DNA from: Porifericola rhodea
GTDB taxonomy: Bacteria; Bacteroidota; Bacteroidia; Cytophagales; Cyclobacteriaceae
DNA length: 64,000 nt
Assembly: GCF_030506305.1 (NCBI RefSeq)
Contig: NZ_CP119421.1
Location: forward strand, 4,232,501 to 4,296,500
Direction of reading: 5' to 3'
How positions within the stretch are numbered: position 1 is the stretch's first letter; each line of letters begins with the position of its first letter. This document shows positions 55,816 to 64,000 of the stretch, piece by piece. Under the pieces are notes generated by a model. It ran no database searches and was not told where the DNA came from. It saw only the letters and a list, made by a program, of their open reading frames with translations. The position numbers and the translations under genes are program-made.

Positions 55816-57528
55816 ATGAATTCAATGCCAAAACATAGTCTGAGATTTTTTTCCTTAATAAGTATTTTTTTTGTTCATACTATAGCTTATGCTCAGCAAA
55901 ATCCTAATTGGGACGAAGAAGGTGAGATAGAAGAAGCAGAAGTAGTCATTGAAAAGAGCCGCGAAATAGAGTTGCCCAATGCTAACCGTAAATTTGAGCG
56001 GGTACCTCCACTACCTGTGCAGGAGTCTACCATAGATATCAGTTACCAGTTTGTAGAAGTACTCCCAAAGTTACAGTCCTTAAAACCTCCAATTAGAGTA
56101 CTAAAAGTAAAGGAGCCACCGCTTCCGAAATTATATCCCAATTATGTAAAGGCCGGTTTCGGTAATTATCTAACCCCCTATCTGGAAGTCTACGCCAATA
56201 GTGCACGTAGTGAAGATTATCAGTATGGTGTTCACTTTAAGCATTTATCTTCTCGTCAGGGACCGGTAGATGGAGGTAACTCCGGCAATAGTGATACACG
56301 ACTGGCTTTAAATGGAAAGTACTTCACCAATGGGCATACACTTTTTGGGGAAGCTTCGTATCAGCGAGAACGCTATCATTTTTATGGTTATGCTCCGGAA
56401 ATTGAACCAGAAAGAGATTCTATCAAACAGATTTTCAATACAATATCTCTTGCAGGGGGTATTGAAAGAAGCGCGGTAGATGCTGCACTTGACTATAGGC
56501 TTAAGCTTGATTTTCGTAACCTGAGTGATGCCTATAATGCCTCAGAAAACCAGTTTGGAATAAACTTCAATTCTTCTTTGGCTTTAGCAGAAACTTTTTC
56601 TGTAAATCTTCAAACTGATTTTTGGACTATGAGCCGAAAAGACGTGGCTGATTTTTTCCCAAATGAAGATACCCAACTTAGCCGTAATCTGTTTAGGCTA
56701 AAGCCAACATTTACATTTAAAACCAGTACCGAACCTCAACAGGGACTGGAGATTGAGGGAGGAATAAGTTTTGTGTACGAAGACGACACCGCCAGCAATG
56801 CAAATAAACTACATGTCTATCCTTATGCCCATGCTAAATACTACTTAAGCGAAGGTCTTAAAATATATGCTGAGCTTAAGGGAGATATACAAAGAAAAAC
56901 ACTTTTAGATTTTACCAACGAAAACCCTTGGCTGAAGCCTGATGTTGCTCTTTTGCATACCAATAATAACTTCGGTTTAGCTGGTGGACTGGCAGGAAGA
57001 CTTAATAGTTTGCTAGGTTACAATGCGGGTTTTTCTGCAAATAACTACAAAAACTTGTATTTTTTTGCTAATAGTGTATCTGATTCCACCAAATTTGACA
57101 TTCTTTACGATAGCGGCGATGTTTTTGTACTGAACCTATTTGGAGAACTTACACTCAATAGCCAGGACCGTTTTCGGACAAGCATTAGAGGAGATTACTA
57201 CTCATACAGTATGGGTAAACTTGATGAGCCATGGCATCGTCCTAATTTTAAAATGAGTGTACTTAGCTCTTATAATGTATACGATAAATTACTGCTAAAT
57301 GCCGAATTATGGCTTATGGGAGGCATTAAAGGCATAAATTTAGCTACGGGAACAGAGATGGAACTAGATCCAATTGCAGATATGAGCTTTCAGGCAGATT
57401 ATTTATTTTCTTCCAGATTCTCTACTTTTTTGCAATTAAAAAATATCTTTGCCCAGAATTATGAACGATACTTAAACTATCCTTCACGTGGTATAATGAT
57501 TATGGCAGGGGTTACCTACAGCTTCTAA
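55816..57528 (+). CDS. Outer-membrane beta-barrel protein (TonB-receptor-like, no plug)
   Basis: A 570-residue exported protein with a signal peptide ending near Ala26 (HTIAYAQQ). After an acidic and proline-rich stretch (residues 28-110), the sequence alternates short amphipathic strands with aromatic ends through to a C-terminal Phe (VTYSF), as in outer-membrane barrels of TonB-dependent receptors. No plug domain is seen. It precedes the SPOR-ExbB-ExbD-TonB genes in the same direction, 129 bases away. The ligand is unknown. Confidence 0.75.
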   Translation: MNSMPKHSLRFFSLISIFFVHTIAYAQQNPNWDEEGEIEEAEVVIEKSREIELPNANRKFERVPPLPVQESTIDISYQFVEVLPKLQSLKPPIRVLKVKEPPLPKLYPNYVKAGFGNYLTPYLEVYANSARSEDYQYGVHFKHLSSRQGPVDGGNSGNSDTRLALNGKYFTNGHTLFGEASYQRERYHFYGYAPEIEPERDSIKQIFNTISLAGGIERSAVDAALDYRLKLDFRNLSDAYNASENQFGINFNSSLALAETFSVNLQTDFWTMSRKDVADFFPNEDTQLSRNLFRLKPTFTFKTSTEPQQGLEIEGGISFVYEDDTASNANKLHVYPYAHAKYYLSEGLKIYAELKGDIQRKTLLDFTNENPWLKPDVALLHTNNNFGLAGGLAGRLNSLLGYNAGFSANNYKNLYFFANSVSDSTKFDILYDSGDVFVLNLFGELTLNSQDRFRTSIRGDYYSYSMGKLDEPWHRPNFKMSVLSSYNVYDKLLLNAELWLMGGIKGINLATGTEMELDPIADMSFQADYLFSSRFSTFLQLKNIFAQNYERYLNYPSRGIMIMAGVTYSF

Positions 57529-57569
57529 TCAGTAGATACCTTGAAATGAATTCTTTTTTAAAAATACCT

Positions 57570-57596
57570 ACGTAATTAATTTTCAATTATTTACGT
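57570..57596. other. Near-perfect dyad upstream of the SPOR-ExbBD-TonB genes
   Basis: ACGTAA (57570-57575) / TTACGT (57591-57596), then one mismatched pair, then five more pairs around a three-base loop. It has no T run. It could be a regulatory site for the following operon. Confidence 0.4.
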
Positions 57597-57657
57597 GTGA
57601 TTTTAATAATACTGCATTAACTCGCAGTTAAAATTTGTAATCACAAAGTAATATCGC

Positions 57658-58308
57658 ATGATGGAAGACAACGAAAGACAGTCTTACAATCAGGAAGATC
57701 AAGATGATTTTGGTTTACCGGAAGTAGAGTACAATCCTTTGGAGCGTGATGAAGAAACACCACCCGCCTTTGAAGAACAGGATTACTATCAGGAAGAAGA
57801 AGAAGATGAAGAAGAAAGCAAACCTACCGGTCTGATTGTCTTTGGTATCATCACGCTCCTTCTAATCATTGGTGTCAGTGTGTATCTCTTTATGTTCAAC
57901 GGATTAGAGCAGGTAAGCAGCTGGTTTGGAAGTGAGCCTGAACCGACTACTACTTTTGTAGAGCCCGAGCCGGAACCTATACCTGAGCCTGAGCCCGAAG
58001 TGGTAGAGGAAGATCCTGTACCCGATGTAGACCCTCTTGCTCCTTATTCTGAAATTAGCACAATTTCTGAACCCACAGGCCGTTCATTCATCGTAGTAAA
58101 TAGTTTTGTAGATGCAGACTTAGCACAAGACTATGGCAATAAAATGCTTGAACAGGGCGTTGGAGTTAAAATCTTATCGCCTACAGACAGAGCACCATTA
58201 ATGCACAGAGTAGCAGTTGCTGACTATTCTGATTTTGAACAAGCCATGAGTGAAGTTCAAATGTTCCGCGAAAAGTATGGTGAAAACGCCTGGGTACTTA
58301 AATACTAA
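57658..58308 (+). CDS. SPOR domain membrane protein
   Basis: A 216-residue bitopic protein. Residues 1-56 are acidic and probably cytoplasmic, residues about 57-80 are a membrane helix (PTGLIVFGIITLLLIIG, shortened), followed by a Pro/Glu-rich periplasmic linker and a C-terminal SPOR domain (about 140-216; SFIVVNSFVDADLAQDYG). SPOR domains bind denuded glycan strands of peptidoglycan, often at the division site. First of four genes with exbB, exbD and tonB; exbB starts 1 base after its stop. Confidence 0.88.
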   Translation: MMEDNERQSYNQEDQDDFGLPEVEYNPLERDEETPPAFEEQDYYQEEEEDEEESKPTGLIVFGIITLLLIIGVSVYLFMFNGLEQVSSWFGSEPEPTTTFVEPEPEPIPEPEPEVVEEDPVPDVDPLAPYSEISTISEPTGRSFIVVNSFVDADLAQDYGNKMLEQGVGVKILSPTDRAPLMHRVAVADYSDFEQAMSEVQMFREKYGENAWVLKY

Positions 58309-58309
58309 T

Positions 58310-58990
58310 ATGTTATTACTTCAAATTCAAACTGAGTTAGATACTACCTCCCTGGATACAAGTGCGGCTGATGCTGTTACAGTATGGGATTTACTATTAA
58401 AAGGAGGGTTTGTAATGATCCCTCTTTTGCTATTATCTGTTTTGGCAGTCTACATCTTTGTAGAAAGAGTGCTCACCATTAAGAAAGCTTCCAGAGTTCC
58501 TGAGCAGTTTACCGACAAAATAAAAAACCTTGTTGCCAGCGGAGATATTAATTCTGCACGTTTGGTATGTTCTCAAACGGATACCCCTATTGCACGCATG
58601 ATAGAAAAAGGTATCAGCCGAATAGGAAGTCCATTAAAAACTATTGAAGCTTCAATAGAAAATGTAGGTAAAATAGAGCTTTACCGTTTAGAGAAAAACC
58701 TTAACCTACTAGCTACTATCAGTGGAGCAGCACCCATGATTGGCTTTCTGGGAACTGTTACCGGTATGATACAGGCATTTATTGCTATTGCTCAGGAAGA
58801 AGGAAATGTGAGCCCACGCTTACTTTCTACAGGTATATACGAAGCCATGATTACAACGGCTGCCGGTTTGGCGGTGGGAATTATCGCTTACTTGGGCTAT
58901 AATTATCTGGTTTCACAGGTAAGCAAAGTTGTGCATAAAATGGAGTATACGTCTGTAGACTTCATAGATCTCTTGCAAGAACCTAGATAA
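58310..58990 (+). CDS. exbB: ExbB/TolQ/MotA proton-channel family protein
   Basis: A 226-residue inner-membrane protein. I use the ATG at 58310, just after the SPOR stop; a longer frame from 58250 would overlap the SPOR gene by 59 bases. Three membrane segments: about 29-51, a central one in ISGAAPMIGFLGTVTGMIQAF and a last one in TTAAGLAVGIIAYLGYNYLV. The central motif is the MotA/TolQ/ExbB signature. It forms a proton-driven complex with ExbD to energise TonB. Confidence 0.93.
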   Translation: MLLLQIQTELDTTSLDTSAADAVTVWDLLLKGGFVMIPLLLLSVLAVYIFVERVLTIKKASRVPEQFTDKIKNLVASGDINSARLVCSQTDTPIARMIEKGISRIGSPLKTIEASIENVGKIELYRLEKNLNLLATISGAAPMIGFLGTVTGMIQAFIAIAQEEGNVSPRLLSTGIYEAMITTAAGLAVGIIAYLGYNYLVSQVSKVVHKMEYTSVDFIDLLQEPR

Positions 58991-58998
58991 TACGTATT

Positions 58999-59391
58999 AT
59001 GAATCTAGACTCCAAAAATAAGGTTGAGACATCTTTTAACTTTTCGTCTATAGCCGATGTTATTTTCCTTCTCCTCATATTTTTTATGCTGACATCTTCA
59101 TTTGTTACACCTTCTGGCTTGCCTGTAAATCTTCCTTCCAGTAAATCTGCCAATATTGTTATGCAAAAAGTAAGTGTAACAATAACGCCGGATATTCGGT
59201 TTTATATTAATGACAAGCTTGTGCCTGTGGCACAGCTAGAAAGCGCTTTGGCAAGTAGCCTGGCAAATGCAGAACAAGGTGTAGTTGTACTCAATGTAGA
59301 TAAAAAAGTTCCTGTTGAGCACCTAGTAAAAGTAGCTGGAATTGCCAGTGCTTTAAATGCAAAAGTTTCAGTAGCTACAATTCCTGAATAG
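58999..59391 (+). CDS. exbD: ExbD/TolR family protein
   Basis: A 130-residue protein with one membrane helix (about 17-36) carrying Asp20, the conserved protonatable residue, in SSIADVIFLLLIFFM. The rest is a periplasmic ExbD/TolR domain ending in HLVKVAGIASALNAKVSVA. Follows exbB by 8 bases. Confidence 0.93.
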   Translation: MNLDSKNKVETSFNFSSIADVIFLLLIFFMLTSSFVTPSGLPVNLPSSKSANIVMQKVSVTITPDIRFYINDKLVPVAQLESALASSLANAEQGVVVLNVDKKVPVEHLVKVAGIASALNAKVSVATIPE

Positions 59392-59427
59392 TAAGCCTAC
59401 AGTGTAGCTAAAGGAAGACTTAAGTTT

Positions 59428-60240
59428 ATGGCAGCAGAAAAAGAAAAAAAATTTAAGAAGATAGGTTTGGCAGTTACTCTTGGTGTGCATCTGCTGGTAT
59501 TTCTATTGTTCTTTTTTATGCTTGCCTGGAGGGAGCCTGATCCTCCTTTGCCAGAGTATGGAATAGAACTTAATTTTGGTATAGATAATACTGGAGCAGG
59601 GCAAAATCCTCAACCTAAACCTGCTGCAATAGTAGAAGAAATCCAGGAGGAAGAAATTGAAGAGACAGAAACTGAAGAGGCGGTAGAGCCCGAACCTACA
59701 GAGATAGTAGAAGAGGTTAGACCTGAAGAGACAGTTACTCAACCAGAGCCAAGCCCGGATGTTATTGAAAAAGTAGCGGAAGAGAAGACAGAGGTCGTAG
59801 AGAAAACAGAAGAGGTTAAAGAAGCTCCAAAAGTAGAAAATCCTGAAAAAGCAAAGCAGAAGGCCGCATCTAATGAAGGCGATGATGCAGAGCAGAAAGG
59901 TGACAAAGGAAAAGAGGAAGGTAAAATTGATGCCAGAGCAATCTACGGAGCAAAAGGGTCTAGCCAGGGAGCCTCTTTACAAATGGAAGGATGGAACTGG
60001 GACTATATTCCTAAGCCAGAAGATTCTTCTAATGAGAATGGCAAAATTGTTTTTCAGATCACGATAGATGATCAAGGTGAAGTAATAGGGGTAAGAACAT
60101 TGGAGAAAACTGTAAGTCCTGAGGTTGAAAGATTATATCAGGAAGCGATTGAACGTGTTACCTTCAGTAGAACTGCTGATAATGTACGTCCTGCTCCAAT
60201 GTCTACCGGTAAAATTACTTTTTTAATAAAATCTAAATAA
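59428..60240 (+). CDS. TonB-like energy transducer
   Basis: A 270-residue TonB-type protein. Basic N-terminus, membrane helix about 11-34 (ending MLAWREPDPPLPEYGIEL), then a long acidic Glu/Pro/Val-rich spacer (about 55-165) and a C-terminal TonB-like domain (about 185-270; GKIVFQITIDDQGEVIGV). It couples ExbB/ExbD to outer-membrane receptors. The spacer is acidic instead of the usual Pro-Lys type. Last gene of the four-gene operon. Confidence 0.9.
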   Translation: MAAEKEKKFKKIGLAVTLGVHLLVFLLFFFMLAWREPDPPLPEYGIELNFGIDNTGAGQNPQPKPAAIVEEIQEEEIEETETEEAVEPEPTEIVEEVRPEETVTQPEPSPDVIEKVAEEKTEVVEKTEEVKEAPKVENPEKAKQKAASNEGDDAEQKGDKGKEEGKIDARAIYGAKGSSQGASLQMEGWNWDYIPKPEDSSNENGKIVFQITIDDQGEVIGVRTLEKTVSPEVERLYQEAIERVTFSRTADNVRPAPMSTGKITFLIKSK

Positions 60241-60439
60241 TTTCCGTCAATTAATACATACTTTTTAAGTGTTTTTTTGCCGGATACTTTTAATAGTTAT
60301 AAGTATTTTTATTTAAATTCATTACATGTTTTTTTGTTAAGCTTAGTATGATTTGCTCAAATTAATTTATAAACTGTGTAAACAATTTTTTTTTGATCAT
60401 ACATATTAGCTTTATTGCAATTTCAATTATTACTACCGA

Positions 60440-61093
60440 ATGAATAAATATAAAGTAGTCCTGGCTGACGACCATGCTATTCTTACTGAAGGTACATCCT
60501 CAATCTTATCTGAGTATGATTTTATAGAGCTAGTGGGTGTAGCCTCTGACGGGGAAGAAGCAAATCAGTTAGTGGAGGCAGAGCAACCTGATGTATTGGT
60601 ATCTGATATTACCATGCCAGGTAAGTCCATTTTTGATATTTCCGACGAAATCAAAAAGAAAAAACTAAAGACCAAAATACTTGTATTTACCATGCATGAG
60701 TCACCCGACTATGTGTACAAGGCGCTTAATAGCAATATCTCTGGTTATCTGACAAAAAATGCTGAAAAAGACGAATTGGTTAAAGCAATTCAAACTCTAG
60801 CGGAAGGTGATGAATATTATAGCCAGCCTATTACGCAAATTATTGTAAAAGGCTTTAAAAATCGTAAGCAAAAAGACTCTGATAATCAGAATCCATTGAA
60901 TGTACTCTCTAAAAGAGAGAAGGAAGTGCTGATGCTTTTGATTGAAGGTTACAACTCTAAGCAGATCGCTGAAAAGCTATATCTAAGTGAAAGAACAGTA
61001 TCTAACCATCGTGCGAATATGTTGCAGAAGTGCAAGGTGAATAATACTGTGGAACTGGTTAAACTTTATTTAGATAATGTAAATAAGTGGTAA
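60440..61093 (+). CDS. LuxR/NarL-type response regulator
   Basis: A 217-residue transcription regulator. Receiver domain 1-125 with acidic residues ADDH (Asp10-11), phosphoacceptor Asp56 in VSDITMPGKS and the conserved Lys in YLTKNAEK. Output domain about 148-215 is a GerE/LuxR helix-turn-helix: LSKREKEVLMLLIEGYNSKQIAEKLYLSERTV (shown across its length in the family, here residues about 152-186). No sensor kinase is adjacent. Confidence 0.93.
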   Translation: MNKYKVVLADDHAILTEGTSSILSEYDFIELVGVASDGEEANQLVEAEQPDVLVSDITMPGKSIFDISDEIKKKKLKTKILVFTMHESPDYVYKALNSNISGYLTKNAEKDELVKAIQTLAEGDEYYSQPITQIIVKGFKNRKQKDSDNQNPLNVLSKREKEVLMLLIEGYNSKQIAEKLYLSERTVSNHRANMLQKCKVNNTVELVKLYLDNVNKW

Positions 61094-61122
61094 TACATCT
61101 TACATTTCTACATATATATTTT

Positions 61123-61152
61123 GGGGCTACAACTTAAGTTGTAGCCTTTTTT
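61123..61152 (+). terminator. Intrinsic terminator of the LuxR-type regulator
   Basis: GGCTACAACTT (61125-61135) / AAGTTGTAGCC (61136-61146) is a perfect palindrome, followed by six T. Confidence 0.85.
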
Positions 61153-61226
61153 ATTATTACGCCTGATACTTTTTATACTAAAATCATCAGCTTTTTCTCT
61201 TTGATACGCTTATTTTTTGAAAAAAA

Positions 61227-62495
61227 ATGAAAGAGAACTTACTGCAATACATCTGGCAGATGCAGCTATTTAATAAAAACGATCTGCAAACAGTTGAAGG
61301 ATTAGCTGTAAACGTAGTTAGGCCGGGTATTCTGAATAATGATTCAGGGCCAGATTTTGTAAATGCTCAGGTACAGATTGGCGAGTTAATGTGGTTCGGT
61401 TCTGTTGAAATACATATCAGGGCAGGGGAGTGGAAGAACCATAAACATGATAAAGATCCTGCTTACGATAATGTTGTTTTGCATGTAGTATGGGACTCAG
61501 GAGGGGAAGCAAATAGAAATGATGGTACTAAGATACCTACCTTAGAACTTAAATTGAGAGTACAAACTTCATTTCTAAATAAATATGAAAACCTACTTTC
61601 TAATAAATCAAAGAACTTAGCATGTACACCTTATCTTGAGAGTATTACTACTCTTGAAAAATATGCTGTGTTGGAGAAAGCTGCTATAGAGCGCCTGGAG
61701 CGGAAAGCTAAAGAAGTATATACTATTTGGCAGCATCATACCAAAGTATGGCAGCAGACGGCTTTAAAATGGATTAGTAGGGGATATGGTTTTAAAGTCA
61801 ACGCTGAGGCATTTGCTACAATTGCTGATATTCTACAATACACTTCTATTGCAAAAGAAAGAGCGTCACTTGAAGATACAATAGCATTATTAGTGGCAGT
61901 AAGTGGATTGGATAACCTTCGGTATTTTAGTGAAGAGATTTTAAGCCAGGCGGAACATTTTCGCAAAAAATATAGCCTTGTTACAATGCAACCTCATCAG
62001 TTCAAAAAATCCAGACTTAGACCTGCCAACTTTCCGGAAGTCAGACTGGTACAACTTGCGGCTTTGTTACATCTACAACCAGACTTGTTAACACTATTAC
62101 TTCATACAAAAAGTTTATCTGACATAAGTCGTGCATTTGAAAATACTAACCAGCTGCTAAATGACTACAAATCCAATAGTAAGGCTCAATTTAAGATTGG
62201 AAAGAGTAGTATTATGAGTATTATCATTAATGCTGTGGCACCGTTTAGATATGCCTATGGTATACACCAACTAAATGAAGTTTTATGCAGTCAAGCTTTA
62301 GAAATACTGGAATCTCTACCCACCGAGGAGAATCGTTACACTAAAACATTCACCAAGTATGGGTTCAAACTAAAGTCTGCTCTGGAAAGTCAGGGAGTAC
62401 TCGAGCAGTACCAGTTTAAGTGCACTCAAAATAAATGTCTGCAATGTAGTATAGGTACCAGCATTATGAAAAATCATGATTTAGTACTTATTTAG
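61227..62495 (+). CDS. DUF2851 family protein
   Basis: A 422-residue protein typical of Bacteroidota. It begins LLQYIWQMQLFNKNDLQTVEG, has NDSGPDFVNAQVQIGE and SVEIHIRAGEW, then the PAYDNVVLHVVWDS segment. The C-terminus carries a small Cys cluster (CTQNKCLQCSIG) that may bind metal. Function is unknown; the EIHxRAxxW and N-S-G-P-D-F features look nuclease-like, as in PD-(D/E)XK families, but this is only an impression. Confidence 0.88.
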   Translation: MKENLLQYIWQMQLFNKNDLQTVEGLAVNVVRPGILNNDSGPDFVNAQVQIGELMWFGSVEIHIRAGEWKNHKHDKDPAYDNVVLHVVWDSGGEANRNDGTKIPTLELKLRVQTSFLNKYENLLSNKSKNLACTPYLESITTLEKYAVLEKAAIERLERKAKEVYTIWQHHTKVWQQTALKWISRGYGFKVNAEAFATIADILQYTSIAKERASLEDTIALLVAVSGLDNLRYFSEEILSQAEHFRKKYSLVTMQPHQFKKSRLRPANFPEVRLVQLAALLHLQPDLLTLLLHTKSLSDISRAFENTNQLLNDYKSNSKAQFKIGKSSIMSIIINAVAPFRYAYGIHQLNEVLCSQALEILESLPTEENRYTKTFTKYGFKLKSALESQGVLEQYQFKCTQNKCLQCSIGTSIMKNHDLVLI

Positions 62496-62511
62496 TTTTA
62501 AAAAATAGAAA

Positions 62512-63786
62512 TTGCTATTCCTTTTCTTTCTACTCCTTCTAATTACTTTTTCTGCAATTTTGTATAGACTTTTCCAACAGGCAATAGCCAATGGAAATAG
62601 CTATGTTTTTCTGTCTGCGCTGGTGTTTAAACTTGCTGCTGGTCTGTCAATAGCTGCTATATATGTCTACTATTATAGTGCAGGAGATATGTTGAATTAC
62701 GCACAAGATGCCAGATTGCTCTCTGACTTATTCCTGAAGGAACCCAGCTTCTTTTTTAAAGTAATATCAGCTCAAGAGCAAGTGGAGGGTTTAATTTATC
62801 AAAACCAGAGCAGAGCTTTATTCTTTTCCAAAGTATCGGCTGTTTTAGCACTGTTTACCTTACAGAATTTTTGGTTGATGAATTTAGCTTTAAGTGTAGC
62901 TAATTTCATAGTCTGCTGGATGCTTATAGCCAGACTTCTAAAGTATTTTAAGTGTAAACCCTGGGTAGCGTATGCCTCATTTCTTTACTTTCCCTCGGTA
63001 GTATTTTGGAGTTCAGGCCTATTGAAAGAGTCTGTTGCAATGGGACTCATTTATGTGTTAATAGCTTTGTTTTTAGATTTTTATATAGGAAGAAAAAGCA
63101 GTATTGGTAAAAGTATACTATTTATTGTCTGTGCTGCTTCTTTGTGGTTTTTAAAATATTACTATGCTGCAGCTCTACTTCCTTTATTAATCACGCTTTT
63201 GACGATTGGTAGTGTAGGCAAAAAGCCTTTTACCAGATTTCAAAAATGGCGTTTCTTTGCGTTGGGAGCTATGGTAGTGCTGGTTTTGCTGACGTTAATA
63301 ACACAATTACATCCAAATTTGAAGCCTGACTTTGTATTGGAAGCAATAGTTCGTAACCACAAACTCAGTATAGCAGCCTCCGAAGCTGAAGGTTATATTG
63401 GCTTTAGTCAGTTAGAGCCCAATCTTTATAGTTTTATCATTAATAGCCCTAAAGCAATTTTTGGAGGTCTATTTTTACCATTATTTAAATTTGAAGGTGC
63501 AGCCTTTTTAGCTTCATTGGAGAACTTAATTTTTTTAATCATTTTTAGCTATGCCCTAGCAGCTCTGTTTAGAAAGAAGAGGGCATGGCAGCATACAGAA
63601 TTAATATTTGCTGCCATAGTTTATATAATTTTCCTTTCCTTGCTTATCGCATTGGCCTCTCCAAACTATGGTAGTTTAAGTAGGTATAAAGTAGCCTACA
63701 CACCTTTTTGCTTATTTCTCTGTTTACTTATTATCTCAGAAAGCCAGGTGTTTTTTTCTAGATTCCAATCTAAAAAGAAAATATAA
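62512..63786 (+). CDS. Polytopic membrane protein, possibly GT-C-like
   Basis: A 424-residue protein with about 9 to 11 hydrophobic segments. The start is TTG at 62512, and there is no earlier in-frame start. YFPSVVFWSSGLLKESVAMG is reminiscent of membrane proteins near polysaccharide assembly or GT-C glycosyltransferases, which carry acidic residues in their first loop; here DMLNYAQDARL might serve that role. Not enough for a confident call. Its 3' end overlaps the convergent gene by 91 bases. Confidence 0.6.
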   Translation: MLFLFFLLLLITFSAILYRLFQQAIANGNSYVFLSALVFKLAAGLSIAAIYVYYYSAGDMLNYAQDARLLSDLFLKEPSFFFKVISAQEQVEGLIYQNQSRALFFSKVSAVLALFTLQNFWLMNLALSVANFIVCWMLIARLLKYFKCKPWVAYASFLYFPSVVFWSSGLLKESVAMGLIYVLIALFLDFYIGRKSSIGKSILFIVCAASLWFLKYYYAAALLPLLITLLTIGSVGKKPFTRFQKWRFFALGAMVVLVLLTLITQLHPNLKPDFVLEAIVRNHKLSIAASEAEGYIGFSQLEPNLYSFIINSPKAIFGGLFLPLFKFEGAAFLASLENLIFLIIFSYALAALFRKKRAWQHTELIFAAIVYIIFLSLLIALASPNYGSLSRYKVAYTPFCLFLCLLIISESQVFFSRFQSKKKI

Positions 63787-64000
63787 ACAAACATCCAGGA
63801 AGAAAAGTATGGGCCTATATCCATTAAAAGCTTAGTGCCTAAATGAAAAGCAATACCTCCTAGCAAAATCATGTATTTTAAAATTTTAGCACCTTTTTCT
63901 TTCTTATCAGTTAAAAGTAAGATACCTATAAAGCCTAATTGAAATAGTAATGCCAATAGAGGTAAAAGAGAAGATAGCACTTCACTATTAGCTACCGCAA
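63696..64000 (-). CDS. HTTM-type membrane protein, start outside window
   Basis: The frame stays open to the right edge of the window, so only the C-terminal 101 residues are seen. They contain two or three membrane segments in the pattern LLPLLALLFQLGFIGILLLT, then LGGIAFHLGTKLLMDIGPYF, then SWMFVYIFFLDW. This is close to the C-terminal part of HTTM (vitamin K-dependent carboxylase-like) domains. A GTG codon at 63980 can be read as a start but is very likely internal. The overlap with the preceding gene involves only the polar tail. Confidence 0.6.
   Translation of the reverse strand, partial: AVANSEVLSSLLPLLALLFQLGFIGILLLTDKKEKGAKILKYMILLGGIAFHLGTKLLMDIGPYFSSWMFVYIFFLDWNLEKNTWLSEIISKQRNKQKGV

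Noticed and set aside
57570-57596. Dyad as a terminator of the outer-membrane barrel gene
   Set aside because: There is no T run after the hairpin in either direction, so I list it as a possible regulatory element.
58250-58309. Longer N-terminus for ExbB
   Set aside because: It lies inside the SPOR gene, and the ATG at 58310 follows directly after the SPOR stop and aligns with the family.
1-64000. tRNA, rRNA, CRISPR arrays, insertion sequences or prophage
   Set aside because: None could be recognised by eye in either strand; small RNAs without clear motifs could still be missed.

Overview
The window reads as a chromosomal segment of a Bacteroidota bacterium, most likely a marine or environmental member of the Cytophagales. 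The signs are: about 40% GC by eye; many lipoproteins with a short hydrophobic leader and a Cys lipobox; almost no Shine-Dalgarno sequences; a few TAnnTTTG-type promoter elements; an N-succinylornithine-type carbamoyltransferase; a eukaryote-like type II glutamine synthetase; and families common in this phylum (DUF2851, SPOR, DUF1080, DUF6807). I see no rRNA, tRNA, CRISPR array, insertion sequence, phage or integron. The window looks like stable core and catabolic chromosome, not a mobile island.

Layout. 0-5.9 kb: the end of a Kelch protein, an SMP-30-like lipoprotein, a DUF1080 lipoprotein, DUF1697, DinB, a glutaredoxin-like protein and a Tat-exported class V aminotransferase homologue. 6.0-10.2 kb: an arginine operon, carbamoyltransferase-argB-argE-argH. 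10.3-16.3 kb: RidA, purQ, two thioredoxin-fold proteins, a ClC channel with CBS domains and a 512-residue unknown. 16.7-22.9 kb (minus strand): a uronate operon, uxaC-kdgK-eda-dctP-dctQ-dctM. 23.0-31.0 kb: a divergent acyltransferase-like protein, then a sugar porter, a ROK kinase, a Gfo/Idh/MocA oxidoreductase, an exported enolase-superfamily protein, and DUF1080 and DUF6807 lipoproteins. 31-32.5 kb: a single-domain response regulator and a 2-hydroxyacid dehydrogenase.

32.5-48.8 kb is the most coherent system: two divergent operons for alpha-glucan and trehalose. On the minus strand are treZ, a GH57/DUF3536 protein, treY and malQ. On the plus strand are glgE, a treS-maltokinase fusion and glgB. 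Together they form a closed cycle. Glucan is cut to trehalose (TreY, TreZ), isomerised to maltose (TreS), phosphorylated (maltokinase), polymerised back to glucan (GlgE) and branched (GlgB); MalQ recycles short oligosaccharides. Two copies of a LacI-type palindrome lie in the 332-base gap between the operons.

48.9-64 kb: glutamine synthetase, MtaB (tRNA methylthiotransferase), a lone complex I subunit NuoH coupled to an EamA transporter, a baeRF-type protein, a GroES-like protein, an outer-membrane barrel, a SPOR-ExbB-ExbD-TonB operon, a LuxR-type response regulator, DUF2851, a polytopic membrane protein and the end of an HTTM-type membrane protein that runs off the window.

No fully novel system can be proven from sequence alone. 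The best candidates for follow-up are the glucan-trehalose superlocus with its GH57/DUF3536 member, a possible 3-keto-glycoside locus at 23.8-31 kb, a ROK kinase that has lost all three zinc cysteines, and a ClC protein with a channel-like residue at the proton-glutamate position.
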